Shown here one piece after another: positions 52,415 to 61,479 of a DNA stretch of 64,000 nucleotides. A model generated the notes under the pieces. That model was not told where the DNA came from. It saw nothing but the letters and a program-made list of their open reading frames with translations, and searched no databases. Source of the DNA: Streptomyces aquilus (GTDB lineage: Bacteria > Actinomycetota > Actinomycetes > Streptomycetales > Streptomycetaceae); NCBI RefSeq assembly GCF_003955715.1, contig NZ_CP034463.1, positions 5,890,001 to 5,954,000 of the forward strand. Direction: 5' to 3'. How positions within the stretch are numbered: the stretch's first letter is position 1; every line of letters begins with the position of its first letter. A program made the translations under genes and the position numbers.

Positions 52415-53020
52415 ATGACCGACCCCGTGACGCTGGACGGCGAAGGCTCCATCGGCGAGTTCGACGAGAAGCGCGCCGAGAACGCCGTCCGCGAACTGCT
52501 GATCGCGGTCGGGGAGGACCCGGACCGGGAGGGGCTCAAGGAGACGCCGGGGCGGGTGGCCCGGGCGTACAAGGAGATCTTCGCGGGGCTGTGGCAGAAG
52601 CCCGAGGACGTGCTGACGACGACGTTCGACCTGGGGCACGACGAGATGGTGCTCGTGAAGGACATCGAGGTGTACTCGACATGTGAGCATCACCTGGTGC
52701 CGTTCAGGGGCGTCGCTCACGTCGGATACATCCCGGCCACCACCGGGAAGATCACCGGTCTGTCCAAGCTGGCCCGGCTCGTGGATGTCTACGCCCGGCG
52801 TCCGCAGGTGCAGGAACGACTCACCACGCAGATAGCCGACTCCCTGATGGAGATCCTGGAGCCGCGTGGCGTGATCGTCGTCCTGGAGTGCGAGCACATG
52901 TGCATGTCGATGCGCGGTATCCGCAAGCCGGGGGCGAAGACCCTGACCTCGGCGGTGCGGGGCCAGCTGCGGGACGCGGCGACCCGCAACGAGGCGATGA
53001 GCCTCATCATGGCGCGCTGA
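52415..53020 (+). CDS. folE: GTP cyclohydrolase I
   Basis: 201 aa. First enzyme of folate synthesis, converting GTP to dihydroneopterin triphosphate. [20 protein letters not shown] and [20 protein letters not shown] contain the zinc Cys/His ligands and the active-site loop. ATG at 52415 after a GAGG site. It points toward the oppositely oriented folK-folB-folP group. Confidence 0.96.
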   Translation: MTDPVTLDGEGSIGEFDEKRAENAVRELLIAVGEDPDREGLKETPGRVARAYKEIFAGLWQKPEDVLTTTFDLGHDEMVLVKDIEVYSTCEHHLVPFRGVAHVGYIPATTGKITGLSKLARLVDVYARRPQVQERLTTQIADSLMEILEPRGVIVVLECEHMCMSMRGIRKPGAKTLTSAVRGQLRDAATRNEAMSLIMAR

Positions 53021-53032
53021 CGCCGCTGCGGG

Positions 53033-53518
53033 TCACGCCGCCGAGGTCGCCCCGGTGTTGTTGTCGTCGTCCTCCGGGAGCTTGCACACCCGCTCCAGGA
53101 AGATGGCGGCCGCTATCACCCCGATGCCCGCCAGGACCGAGAAGCCGGCGTAGATGGCCTGGTCGCGGCGGGCGGGGATGTCGAGGGACTCCAGCAGGAA
53201 GACGCCGGTGCCGCCGTACATGCCGGAGACCAGGGCGGCGACCAGGGCGCTGGCCTGCCCGAAGACGACGGCACGGGCCGCCATCAGCGGGTCCACGCCC
53301 TTGGCCTCGGGGCGGCGCTCGCGCTGGGCCTTGAGGCGGGAGCGGATCGACAGCGCCGTGGACAGCAGGACCACGGCGATCAGGGCCAGCACGATGGGGG
53401 CGGCCAGGGGGACGCTGGGGAGGGTCCCGATCGAGGCCCACAGGCGGGCGCCCGCCCAGGACAGGACTCCGGCGACGATGAACACGCCGGCCAGCAGCCT
53501 GATGCGCAGCTCTCTCAC
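53033..53518 (-). CDS. DUF3180 membrane protein
   Basis: 161 aa, four membrane helices: LRIRLLAGVFIVAGVLSWAG, PLAAPIVLALIAVVLLSTAL, VFGQASALVAALVSGMYGG and FSVLAGIGVIAAAIFLERV. DUF3180 is conserved next to folK in actinobacteria; its function is not known. GTG at 53518 after GAAGGG. Confidence 0.9.
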   Translation of the reverse strand: MRELRIRLLAGVFIVAGVLSWAGARLWASIGTLPSVPLAAPIVLALIAVVLLSTALSIRSRLKAQRERRPEAKGVDPLMAARAVVFGQASALVAALVSGMYGGTGVFLLESLDIPARRDQAIYAGFSVLAGIGVIAAAIFLERVCKLPEDDDNNTGATSAA

Positions 53519-53625
53519 GGTGACCCTTCAGCTCCCCCGGATGGCAGGGACGGTGTGGTGCCCTGATCCTTGTGCCCGACGCTCGTGCTCTGACCTTAAC
53601 GAGCCCGTGCTCTTGACCTTAACGA

Positions 53626-54237
53626 CTATTCGGGCAGCCGGAGTTCCAGGTCCTTGCGGGCTTCCACGCCGTCCCGGGTGACCTCGGCCAGGAGGCCGGA
53701 GACGGGGCCGCGGCCGGGGAGCTGGGCTTGCGGGTCCACGTCGTGCCACGGCGCCAGGACGAACGCGCGTTCGTGGGCGCGCGGGTGGGGGAGGGTGAGC
53801 GTCGGGTCGTCGGAGACGACGTCGGCGTACGCCACGATGTCGACGTCCAGCGTGCGCGCGCCCCAGCGCTCGTCCCGGACGCGGTGGAAGGCCTCCTCGA
53901 CCGCGTGGGCCCGCTCCAGCAGGGACGACGGGGGCAGCGTCGTCTTCACGACGACCACCGCGTTGAAGTACGACGGCTGGCTGCCCGGCTCGACGCCCCA
54001 CGGCTCGGTCTCGTACACCGGCGAGACGGCCTTCACGCGGACGCCGGGGGTGTCCTCCAGCGCGTCGATGGCGCCCTGGAGGGTCTCCAGGCGGTTGCCC
54101 AGGTTGGAGCCGAGGGAGATCACCGCGCGTTTCGGGTTGTGCAGGGTGGTGTCGGCGGCGTCCACCTGCTGGACGACGGAGGCGGGCACCGGCTGGACGG
54201 TCGGGTCGCTCGGGCCCGTGGCGAAGGACGCGGTCAT
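53626..54237 (-). CDS. folK: HPPK (pterin pyrophosphokinase)
   Basis: 203 aa. AVISLGSNLGNRLETLQGAI, TEPWGVEPGSQPSYFNAVVV and RVRDERWGARTLDVDIVAYA are the ATP/pterin motifs. Start ATG at 54237 overlaps the folB stop (ATGA). An ~38-residue leader precedes the core, longer than in most HPPKs. Confidence 0.95.
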   Translation of the reverse strand: MTASFATGPSDPTVQPVPASVVQQVDAADTTLHNPKRAVISLGSNLGNRLETLQGAIDALEDTPGVRVKAVSPVYETEPWGVEPGSQPSYFNAVVVVKTTLPPSSLLERAHAVEEAFHRVRDERWGARTLDVDIVAYADVVSDDPTLTLPHPRAHERAFVLAPWHDVDPQAQLPGRGPVSGLLAEVTRDGVEARKDLELRLPE

Positions 54238-54593
54238 ACTCGGCTCCGGGTGATGGTGATCGTCACGTCGTCGAAGGGGACCGTGATCGGCGCGTCCGGT
54301 TTGTGGACGGTGACCTCGACCTCCTCCACCCCCTCGTGCTTCAGGCAGGTCTGGGCGATGCGCTCGGCGAGGGTCTCGATGAGGTTCACCGGCTCGCCCT
54401 CGACGACGGCCACGACCTCCTCCGCCACGATGCCGTAGTGCGCGGTCTTCGCCAGGTCGTCGTCGGCGGCGGCCGGCCGGGTGTCCAGGCCCAGGACGAG
54501 GTCCACGATGAAGGTCTGGCCCTCTTCGCGTTCCTTGGGGAACACACCGTGGTGCCCGCGGGCCTTCAGGCCGCGCAGCGCGACACGATCCAC
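54234..54593 (-). CDS. folB: Dihydroneopterin aldolase
   Basis: 119 aa. RVALRGLKARGHHGVFPKER holds the active-site pattern; VNLIETLAERIAQTCLKHEG and VEVTVHKPDAPI complete it. GTG at 54593 after AGGAG, so the longer open frame is leader. Precedes folK. Confidence 0.95.
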   Translation of the reverse strand: MDRVALRGLKARGHHGVFPKEREEGQTFIVDLVLGLDTRPAAADDDLAKTAHYGIVAEEVVAVVEGEPVNLIETLAERIAQTCLKHEGVEEVEVTVHKPDAPITVPFDDVTITITRSRV

Positions 54594-54849
54594 GCGAATC
54601 ACTCCTGCAATCGTCGGTAATGGCCGGTTCGTGCCGAGTGCGGGCGGCACCCCGGCCTCGAACGAATCTACCTGCGGGCACTGACAGCACCGGGCCACGG
54701 GGGCGTGGGGCCGGGCCGGGGCCAGAAGGTTTCACGGTGTGTTTCCCCTGGGGAACCCGGCGGCTCACGGGTTGATAGCCGCCCCTACCCAAGGGGTGGT
54801 GATTCCAACCACTTCTTGGTCCCTGTGGGCGGTTCCGGTGGGTCGTCGG

Positions 54850-54904
54850 TGGGCCTGCGCTGGGTCTCCGGTCGGTCTGCGGTGGGTCTGCGGTGGGCCT
54901 CCGG
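54850..54904 (-). repeat. 11-bp tandem repeat, five copies
   Basis: Unit close to TGGGTCTGCGG, starting at 54850, 54861, 54872, 54883 and 54894, with a GGG or CGG run every 11 bp. It lies 28 bp past the stop of the NTF2-like gene. The rest of 54594-54931, between folB and that gene, shows nothing else. Confidence 0.85.
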
Positions 54905-54931
54905 TGGGTGGCCTGTGGTGCGCCTACCCAC

Positions 54932-55435
54932 TCAGGAGGGGGTGTCGTCTCCTTCGGCCTCGTCGTTTTCGGCCAGAACGGGGGAGGCGTGGTGGGACCA
55001 GAGTTTCCAGCCGGACGGAGTGCGGTGGAACACGTTGGTGGCGACCACCAGCTGGCCGACGAGCGGGCCGAGCTCCTCGCCGCCTTCGGGGGCGGGCCCG
55101 CCGCTGAGGATGTTCTCGGTGCAGGTCACCAGGGCGGTGTCGCCGGTGACGGAGACATGCACGTCGGTCAGGAAGAACTGGATGTAGTCGGTGTTCGCCA
55201 TGATCAGGGCGTACGACCGCAGGACCTCGCCGCGACCGGTGAGCACGGGCCAGCCGGGGTGCACGCAGGAGATCACGCCGGCGTCGGCGGGGTCGTGGTA
55301 CTCCTCGTCGACGCCCAGGTCGGCCGGGGTGAGCCAGAGCGAGGAGAGCTCCTCGAAGTCGCCGCGCTCCATCGCCTCGTAGTAGGCGGTGTTGGCGGCT
55401 TCCACCTGCTCGACGTCGGTGTGGGGGGCGCTCAC
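54932..55435 (-). CDS. NTF2-like (SnoaL_3-type) protein
   Basis: 167 aa. A cone-shaped fold is suggested by VEAANTAYYEAMERGDFEEL, then MANTDYIQFFLTDVHVSVTG and NVFHRTPSGWKLWSHHASPV. Pockets of this type bind small molecules, but catalytic residues are not clear. GTG at 55435 overlaps the folP stop (GTGA), so it is made with folP. Its place in the folate operon suggests a link to pterin or PABA metabolism. Confidence 0.88.
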   Translation of the reverse strand: MSAPHTDVEQVEAANTAYYEAMERGDFEELSSLWLTPADLGVDEEYHDPADAGVISCVHPGWPVLTGRGEVLRSYALIMANTDYIQFFLTDVHVSVTGDTALVTCTENILSGGPAPEGGEELGPLVGQLVVATNVFHRTPSGWKLWSHHASPVLAENDEAEGDDTPS

Positions 55436-56325
55436 CGGGCTCCTTCTGCGCCGTTGCCCGCTGCGCGCGCCCCTTCCACGGCGCGTGCGACCCGTACCGC
55501 GTCCGCCGTCGCGCGGACCTCGTGCACGCGCACCGCCCATGCGCCGGCGTGCGCCGCGAGCGCGGAGACGGCGGCCGTGGCGGCGTCCCGCTCGCGGGCG
55601 GGCGGGGGCGCCGCCTCCGGGCCGGCGGCGAGCACGCGGCCGAGGAAGCGCTTGCGGGAGGCGGCGACGAGCAGCGGGTGGCCGAGGGTGAGCAGGCGGT
55701 CGAGGTGGGCGAGCAGGACGAGGTCGTGCTCGGCGTCCTTGGAGAAGCCGAGGCCGGGGTCGACGACGATGCGGTCGGGGGAGACGCCGCCCGCGAGGAC
55801 GGCCTCCACGCGCGCGTGCAGTTCGTCGACGACCTCGGTGACGACGTCGTCGTAGACGCCCTTGACGTTGCCGCCCTCCAGGAAGCCGCGCCAGTGCATG
55901 ACGACGAAGGGGGCGCCCGCCTCGGCGACGACCGGGATCATCGCGGGGTCGGCGAGGCCGCCGCTGACGTCGTTGACGAGGGCGGCGCCGGCGGCGAGGG
56001 ACTGGGCGGCGACGGAGGCGCGCATGGTGTCGACGGAGACGGTGACGCCTTCGGCGGCGAGGCCGCGGACGACCGGGATGACGCGCTTGAGCTCTTCGGC
56101 CTCGTCGACGCGGGTGGCGCCGGGGCGGGTGGACTCGCCGCCGACGTCGACCAGGTCGGCGCCCTCGGCGACCAGGGCGAGGCCGTGCTTGACGGCGGCT
56201 GCCGTGTCGAACCAGCGGCCGCCGTCGGAGAAGGAGTCGGGCGTGACGTTCACGACTCCTATGACCGCGCAGCGGTCCCATGCCGGTAGACCGACGACGC
56301 GCCCGCGTCCGCTCTGCTTGCTCAT
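55432..56325 (-). CDS. folP: Dihydropteroate synthase
   Basis: 297 aa. Sulfonamide target. VIGVVNVTPDSFSDGGRWFD and LVDVGGESTRPGATRVDEAE are the signature loops; LVNDVSGGLADPAM, FVVMHWRG and VDPGLGFSKDAEHDLVL continue the TIM barrel, ending SRKRFLG. ATG at 56325. First gene of the folate group on this strand. Confidence 0.95.
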   Translation of the reverse strand: MSKQSGRGRVVGLPAWDRCAVIGVVNVTPDSFSDGGRWFDTAAAVKHGLALVAEGADLVDVGGESTRPGATRVDEAEELKRVIPVVRGLAAEGVTVSVDTMRASVAAQSLAAGAALVNDVSGGLADPAMIPVVAEAGAPFVVMHWRGFLEGGNVKGVYDDVVTEVVDELHARVEAVLAGGVSPDRIVVDPGLGFSKDAEHDLVLLAHLDRLLTLGHPLLVAASRKRFLGRVLAAGPEAAPPPARERDAATAAVSALAAHAGAWAVRVHEVRATADAVRVARAVEGARAAGNGAEGAR

Positions 56326-56365
56326 ACGTTCAGCGTAGGCCCCGTGGGGAGCCGTACCGGCGTGC

Positions 56366-56418
56366 GGCCCGAGCGGAAGCCCCCGGGCTGGAGGAGGGGT
56401 GGGGCTTCCGCTCGGGCC
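56366..56418 (-). terminator. Hairpin between the MprF-like gene and folP
   Basis: Perfect 18-bp inverted repeat (56366-56383 / 56401-56418) with a 17-nt loop. It lies past the tandem repeat that follows the MprF-like gene and ~41 bp before the folP start, so it probably ends that gene's transcript. Confidence 0.75.
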
Positions 56419-56565
56419 AGTCCTCGGGCGGCTCCGGGGTGCTCGGGGCAGGCCGGTCCTTGGGTGGCTCCGGGCCGCTCTGGGTCACGCCGGTCCTTGG
56501 GCGGCTTCGGGCCGCTCGGGGTCACGCCGGTCCTTGGGCGGCTCCGGGCCGCTCGGGGTCACGCC
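56418..56565 (-). repeat. 37-bp tandem repeat, four copies
   Basis: Copies start at 56418, 56455, 56492 and 56529; the unit begins GGTCCTTGGGCGGCTCCGGG. The first copy is the most divergent. The last copy includes the stop codon of the MprF-like gene (56559-56561). Confidence 0.88.
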
Positions 56566-58394
56566 GCGCGGACGTCTCTTTCCGCCACGGAGTGGGCGCA
56601 CGCGCGCGGGGCGGTCCGGCGGCGGCGCAGGAAGCGCGGCAGGGGGAGGGCGAGGTTCACGAAGCCCTCGGCCTGCATGGCGGCGAAGCCGATGCGGGGC
56701 AGGTCGCCGGAGGCGCGGTAGACGACGAAGCGGGGCTCCCAGCGGGGCTGGAACTTGGCGTTGAACTTGTACAGCGACTCGATCTGGAACCAGCGCGAGA
56801 GGAACACCAGCAGCCCGCGCCAGGCGCGCAGCACCGGTCCCGCGCCGATCTTCTCGCCGCGCGCGAGGGCGGAGCGGAACATGGCGAAGTTGAGGGACAC
56901 GCGCGTGATGCCGAACTTCGGGGCGGCCTGGAGCGCGGCCACGATGAGCAGTTCGTTCATGCCGGGGTCGGCCGAGCGGTCGCGGCGCATCAGGTCCAGC
57001 GAGGCGCCGTCGTGTCCCCAGGGCACGAAGTGCAGGATCGCCTTCAGGTCGCCGTACTCGCCCGGCTGTTCGTCGGCCTTGTGGGCGGTGGCGATCAGGC
57101 AGTCGCCGTCGGCGAGGTCGCCGATGCGGCCCAGCGCCATGGAGAAGCCGCGCTCGGTGTCGGTGCCGCGCCAGTCGTCGGCGGCCCGGCGGATGCGTTC
57201 GAGCTCGGCGTCGCCGAGGTCACGGACGCGCCGTACGCGGGTCTCGTAACCCGCGCGCTCGATGCGCTTGACCATCTGGCGCACGTTGCGCATCGCGCGC
57301 CCGGCCAGGGAGAAATCCGCGACGTCCACCACCGCCTCGTCGCCCAGTTCGAGGGCGTCCAGGCCGGTCTCGCGGGTCCACACCTCGCCTCCGGTCTCCG
57401 AGCAGCCCATGACGGCGGGCGTCCAGGAGTGGGCCTGGGCCTCGTCCATGAAGCGCTCGATGGCGCCCGGCCAGGCCTCTACGTCGCCGATCGGGTCGCC
57501 GCTGGCGAGCATGACGCCGGAGACGACGCGGTAGGTCACCGCGGCCTTGCCGCTGGGGGAGAAGACGACGGCCTTGTCACGGCGCAGCGCGAAGTGGCCG
57601 AGCGAGTCGCGGCCGCCGTGCTTCTCCAGGAGGGCCCTGAGACGGGCCTCGTCGTCCTCGGTGAGGCGCGCGGCGGGGTGTTCGGGGCGGAAGGCCAGGT
57701 AGATCGTCGTGATGGCCGTGAGCAGCCCCAGGGCGCCCAGGGAGAAGGCGACCGTCCAGGAGGTGTTGCCCTGGTAGTCGACCGGGCCCTCGAAGCCGAA
57801 CAGGCCGTACAGGACGTGCGTAATGCGATCGGCCAGGCTCGGGTCGCCGACCAGCGTCTTGGGGTGGACGCTGACGATGACCAGTCCGAGGAGGAGGGAA
57901 CCGGCGCCCATGAGGACGAAGTTGGCCAGCGCGCGCCAGCGGCTGCGCGGGTCGGGCAGCGCCTTGAACTGGTCGCGGTGGATCAGCAGCGGCGCGAGCA
58001 GCGCGAGCGAGATGAGCACGCCCACCGGGGAGTGGCGGTACGTGAACTGCGCCACCGCGCCGACCGGCAGCAGGACCACGGCGGCCCGCCAGGCCCGCCG
58101 CTTGCGGCGCCGGAGGCCGTGCGCCAGCAGGAGCAGCAGTACGCCCGCGCTCAGCGCGAGCGCCGCGGCGAACGGGCCGAGCGCGCCCGGCAGCACCTCG
58201 GCCAGGGTGTGCATACGGCTGTGACGGAAGCGCGGGAACACGCCCGCGGCAATGTCCAGAAGCCCCACCACCGCGCATGCTCTGGCGACCAGGACCGGGA
58301 CGGCCTCAGGGCGCGGGCCACGCGGTACGCGCCGCACACGCGGTGATCGGCTCGGAACCCCGCCCGACATTTCCTCATCTGTCCTGACAGACAT
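56559..58394 (-). CDS. MprF/LysX-like aminoacyl-phospholipid synthase (DUF2156)
   Basis: About 611 aa; the start may be at 58394, 58370 or 58445, with no clear ribosome site. Six to seven membrane helices are followed by a cytoplasmic DUF2156 domain: SPSGKAAVTYRVVSGVMLAS, MVKRIERAGYETRVRRVRDL, and LSLNFAMFRS-type SLNFAMFRSALARGEK. The family transfers amino acids from aminoacyl-tRNA to phosphatidylglycerol, raising resistance to cationic peptides. There is no lysyl-tRNA synthetase fusion. Next to an esterase gene, as I recall for SCO3396-3397. Confidence 0.88.
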   Translation of the reverse strand: MSVRTDEEMSGGVPSRSPRVRRVPRGPRPEAVPVLVARACAVVGLLDIAAGVFPRFRHSRMHTLAEVLPGALGPFAAALALSAGVLLLLLAHGLRRRKRRAWRAAVVLLPVGAVAQFTYRHSPVGVLISLALLAPLLIHRDQFKALPDPRSRWRALANFVLMGAGSLLLGLVIVSVHPKTLVGDPSLADRITHVLYGLFGFEGPVDYQGNTSWTVAFSLGALGLLTAITTIYLAFRPEHPAARLTEDDEARLRALLEKHGGRDSLGHFALRRDKAVVFSPSGKAAVTYRVVSGVMLASGDPIGDVEAWPGAIERFMDEAQAHSWTPAVMGCSETGGEVWTRETGLDALELGDEAVVDVADFSLAGRAMRNVRQMVKRIERAGYETRVRRVRDLGDAELERIRRAADDWRGTDTERGFSMALGRIGDLADGDCLIATAHKADEQPGEYGDLKAILHFVPWGHDGASLDLMRRDRSADPGMNELLIVAALQAAPKFGITRVSLNFAMFRSALARGEKIGAGPVLRAWRGLLVFLSRWFQIESLYKFNAKFQPRWEPRFVVYRASGDLPRIGFAAMQAEGFVNLALPLPRFLRRRRTAPRACAHSVAERDVRAA

Positions 58395-58604
58395 CGCATC
58401 CCGTAGTTCTGCGAGAGACCTGGATCCGGTGCCCGTTTCGGGCATCCGGCGACATTGCGCCCTCTAGGACGGTGTCTCGGGGAGAGAGGTTCACTCACTT
58501 CCTCAAAGCCGGTTCAAAGGCCGGGAAAAGGGCCGGACAAGCCCTCGCGAAGATCCGCGGGAGGCGCGTCGGCACGGGGAGAAAGCGCAGGCAGGAAGCA
58601 AACC

Positions 58605-59732
58605 ATGGGTCTCACGAGCAACACCGTGCTGGTACTGGCGATCGCGTCGGCCGTGGCTCTGTTCGTCGGCACGGTATGGCTGTGGCCACGGCTGGCGCGG
58701 CGCGGCTGGCGGGCCGTCAGCGGGCGCGTGGGGCTGCTGTTCGCGACCCAGCTGGCGCTGTTCGCGGCGCTCGGCCTCGGCGCCAACCAGTCCTTCGGGT
58801 TCTACGCGAGCTGGGCCGACCTGTTCGGGCAGGAGGACGAGCAGGGCGTCGTCATAGACCACACGGCGAACCGCGGCTCGGGCGGCCCGCTCCAGGTGAC
58901 GGACGTACGACGGGTCAAGGAGACCGGCAGCGGGCGGCCACAGCGCGGCGGCCAGATCCAGAAGGTCGACATCGTGGGCCGTACGACGCACATCGCGACG
59001 TCCGCGTTCGTGTACCTGCCGCCGGAGTACTTCCAGCCGCAGTACCGCACGCGCACGTTCCCCGCGGCCGTGGTCCTCACCGGATATCCGGGCACCGCGC
59101 AGGCGCTGGTCGACAAACTGCACTACCCGAGCACGGCGTTGGAGCTCGCCAAGGACGGCCGTATGCAGCCGATGATCCTGGTGATGCTGCGGCCGACCGT
59201 GGCGCCGCCGCGGGACACGGAGTGCGTCGACATTCCGAACGGACCGCAGACGGAGTCGTTCTTCGCCAAAGATCTGCCGGACGCCGTACTCGCGCACTAC
59301 CGGGTCGGGAAGAAGCCGGGCAGCTGGGGCGTCATCGGCGACTCCACGGGCGGGTACTGCGCGCTGAAGCTCGCCATGCACCACGCGGAGGTGTACGCCG
59401 CCGGGGCGGGCCTTTCGCCGTACTACAAGGCGCCGATCGACCCCACCACGGGCGATCTCTTCCAGGGGAACGAGGAACTCCGCAATCGCGCCGACCTGTG
59501 GTGGTACCTCAAGCACGAGCCGGCGCCCGACACCTCACTGCTCGTCAGCAGCAGCAAGGTGGGCGAGTCGAACTACAAGGACACCCTGGAGTTCATAGAG
59601 CGCGTCAAGGCGACCGACCGGACCCGTATCTCGTCGATCATCCTCGAAAGCGGCGGGCACAACTTCAACACCTGGCGGCGGGAGATTCCGGCGACCTTGC
59701 AGTGGATCAGCGGGCGGTTGAGCGACCGGTGA
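58605..59732 (+). CDS. Secreted/membrane-anchored esterase
   Basis: 375 aa. Two N-terminal membrane helices (LVLAIASAVALFVGTVWLWP; LFATQLALFAALGLGAN), then an extracytoplasmic alpha/beta-hydrolase resembling antigen-85-type esterases. Nucleophile Ser in GVIGDSTGGYCALKLAMHH near 246; His probably in LESGGHNFNTWRRE. ATG at 58605 after AGGAAG. Divergent from the MprF-like gene; perhaps they act on the same lipids. Confidence 0.9.
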   Translation: MGLTSNTVLVLAIASAVALFVGTVWLWPRLARRGWRAVSGRVGLLFATQLALFAALGLGANQSFGFYASWADLFGQEDEQGVVIDHTANRGSGGPLQVTDVRRVKETGSGRPQRGGQIQKVDIVGRTTHIATSAFVYLPPEYFQPQYRTRTFPAAVVLTGYPGTAQALVDKLHYPSTALELAKDGRMQPMILVMLRPTVAPPRDTECVDIPNGPQTESFFAKDLPDAVLAHYRVGKKPGSWGVIGDSTGGYCALKLAMHHAEVYAAGAGLSPYYKAPIDPTTGDLFQGNEELRNRADLWWYLKHEPAPDTSLLVSSSKVGESNYKDTLEFIERVKATDRTRISSIILESGGHNFNTWRREIPATLQWISGRLSDR

Positions 59733-59888
59733 GACCAGAAATGATCTTGAGGTTCGGGGGTCGCGGGAGTTCCCGTTGTCGAATTCGGTGGCCGGTCTGA
59801 TTCCTGATGTCGTGTGAAGGCCTCGGGATGGCTGTGTTTTTACGGGCCGGGGCACCACGATTCGCCTACGCGCGGTAAGTTTCTGGCC

Positions 59889-61376
59889 ATGCCACGTGGA
59901 CGTCACCGCCATTCACCGCCCTTGCACAGGCTGCTCCCCCCGTCGGCGATCGCGGGCGTCTCGCTCGTCTGCGCTTTCGGCCCCTGGGTGTTCTCGCAAC
60001 AGGCCGTGCTGCGTGTCATCGCCGCGAGCGCCGCGGCGACGGCGGTGGTCGGCGCCGCCGTCATGCGCCGCTGGGACGCGCAGGCCGGCAAGCAGGTCGC
60101 CGACCTCACGCGCGCGCGTGCCAGCGACGAGTGGCGGTTCGAGGAGCGGGTCGCCGAACTGGAGGCCGACCTCGAGGAGTCGCGCGAGCTGCGCGCCAAG
60201 CTGGAGCAGCGGCTGCGGGCCAAGCGCTCCGAACTGGCGGGCCTGCGCAACGAGCACGCGGCACTGCTGCGCCGGTACGCCACGGCGGAGACCGAGCGCG
60301 CGAGCGCCCTGGAGGGCCGCCGGCTGCTCGAGATAGAGACCGCGGTTCCGGCACGCGAGCTGCCGCCCGTGTCGGTGCCGGCTCCCGCCGGCGGCGTCGA
60401 GGAGACCGAGGCTGTGGCTGCCCCGGTCGAGGACGCGGACGTGGACGCGGATGTGGACGTGGAGAGTGCGGAGGCCGCCGACGACAAGCCGGAGACCCCC
60501 GCGATCTTCTCGCCGGAGGGTTCGCAGTTGTTCCTGCGGGCGAAGGTGGCGCTGGCGCGGCTCGACGCGGAGGACGCGGGGGCTGCCGGCAAGGGGGACG
60601 AGGTGTCCGGCGACGCCGATGACGCCGATGACTCGGCTGCCGATGTAGCTGCCGCTGCCGCTGCCGCTGCCGCTGCCGACGCCGGTGACTCGGTGAAGGG
60701 CGACGAGGCTCCCGAGGAGGCCACCGCCGCCGTCGGCGCCAACGACGTCACCGAGGTCACTGAGGCGGCCTCCCGGGACGTCTCCAAGGAGGCTCCCCAG
60801 GGCGAGGGTTCGCCCAAGGACGCCGGTTCCCCGAAGGGGGACGGCACGCCGGACGGCGACGGCGGTCCCAAGGGCGACGGTCCCGCGAGGAGCGTGCCGG
60901 CCCAGACCGGCCCGGTCGCCGCCGAGGTCGCCGCCCCCGGCGACTCCGCAGCGGAGGCCGCGCAGGAGGACGAGGCGCAGGGGCAGCCCGCGGCGGCCGA
61001 CGGGCATGAGCGCGCGGCCGCCGTCACCAGCACCGCGGCCAAGCCGGGCCAGCCCGTGCAGCAGCCCTCCGGACACTTCGTCGCGCCGACCGCGGTGGCC
61101 GTCGTACCGGCCGCGCCCGTGCGGCGCCCGGCGGTCGAGGGCGGCTTCGACTTCTTCGGCACCCAGAAGGCGTCCGCCGCCTTCGAGGCGGTGCAGAACG
61201 AGGACCTCGCCGACGTGGTGGGCCAGGAGGCGCTGGCCCTCCACAAGGCCGAGGCCGAGTCGGAGTTCAAGCCGGCCGACGAGGAGTCGCGCGGCGCCGG
61301 TCAGGTCATCGACCTGACGGCCCATGACGAGACGGAGCAGATCGACCTTCAGGGGCTGCGGAGCGCGGTGTCCTGA
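59889..61376 (+). CDS. Membrane coiled-coil protein, function unknown
   Basis: 495 aa. Two short membrane spans (residues ~20-58), a coiled coil (~75-145; ERVAELEADLEESRELRAKL, EQRLRAKRSELAGLRNEHAA), then an acidic Ala/Pro/Glu linker with microsatellites, and a conserved C-terminal segment (GGFDFFGTQKASAAFEAVQN, DLTAHDETEQIDLQGLRSAV). I recognise no family. ATG at 59889. Confidence 0.82.
   Translation: MPRGRHRHSPPLHRLLPPSAIAGVSLVCAFGPWVFSQQAVLRVIAASAAATAVVGAAVMRRWDAQAGKQVADLTRARASDEWRFEERVAELEADLEESRELRAKLEQRLRAKRSELAGLRNEHAALLRRYATAETERASALEGRRLLEIETAVPARELPPVSVPAPAGGVEETEAVAAPVEDADVDADVDVESAEAADDKPETPAIFSPEGSQLFLRAKVALARLDAEDAGAAGKGDEVSGDADDADDSAADVAAAAAAAAAADAGDSVKGDEAPEEATAAVGANDVTEVTEAASRDVSKEAPQGEGSPKDAGSPKGDGTPDGDGGPKGDGPARSVPAQTGPVAAEVAAPGDSAAEAAQEDEAQGQPAAADGHERAAAVTSTAAKPGQPVQQPSGHFVAPTAVAVVPAAPVRRPAVEGGFDFFGTQKASAAFEAVQNEDLADVVGQEALALHKAEAESEFKPADEESRGAGQVIDLTAHDETEQIDLQGLRSAVS
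60648..60677 (+). repeat. Hexamer microsatellite in coding sequence
   Basis: Five GCTGCC units encode an Ala run in the linker of the coiled-coil membrane protein. Changes in number stay in frame. Confidence 0.9.
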
Positions 61377-61479
61377 GCGACTTGGCTGACTGCGAGGCCG
61401 CGTGGTTCCCGGGTGGGGACGCGCGGCCTCGCTGTTTTCGTCTGCGCGCGCGGCTTTCGTCTGTCAGCGCCCGCCGCCG

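Noticed and set aside
56280..58346. 688-codon plus-strand frame opposite the MprF-like gene
   Set aside because: Shadow frame with Gly/Gln/Glu/Val composition opposite a recognised DUF2156 protein.
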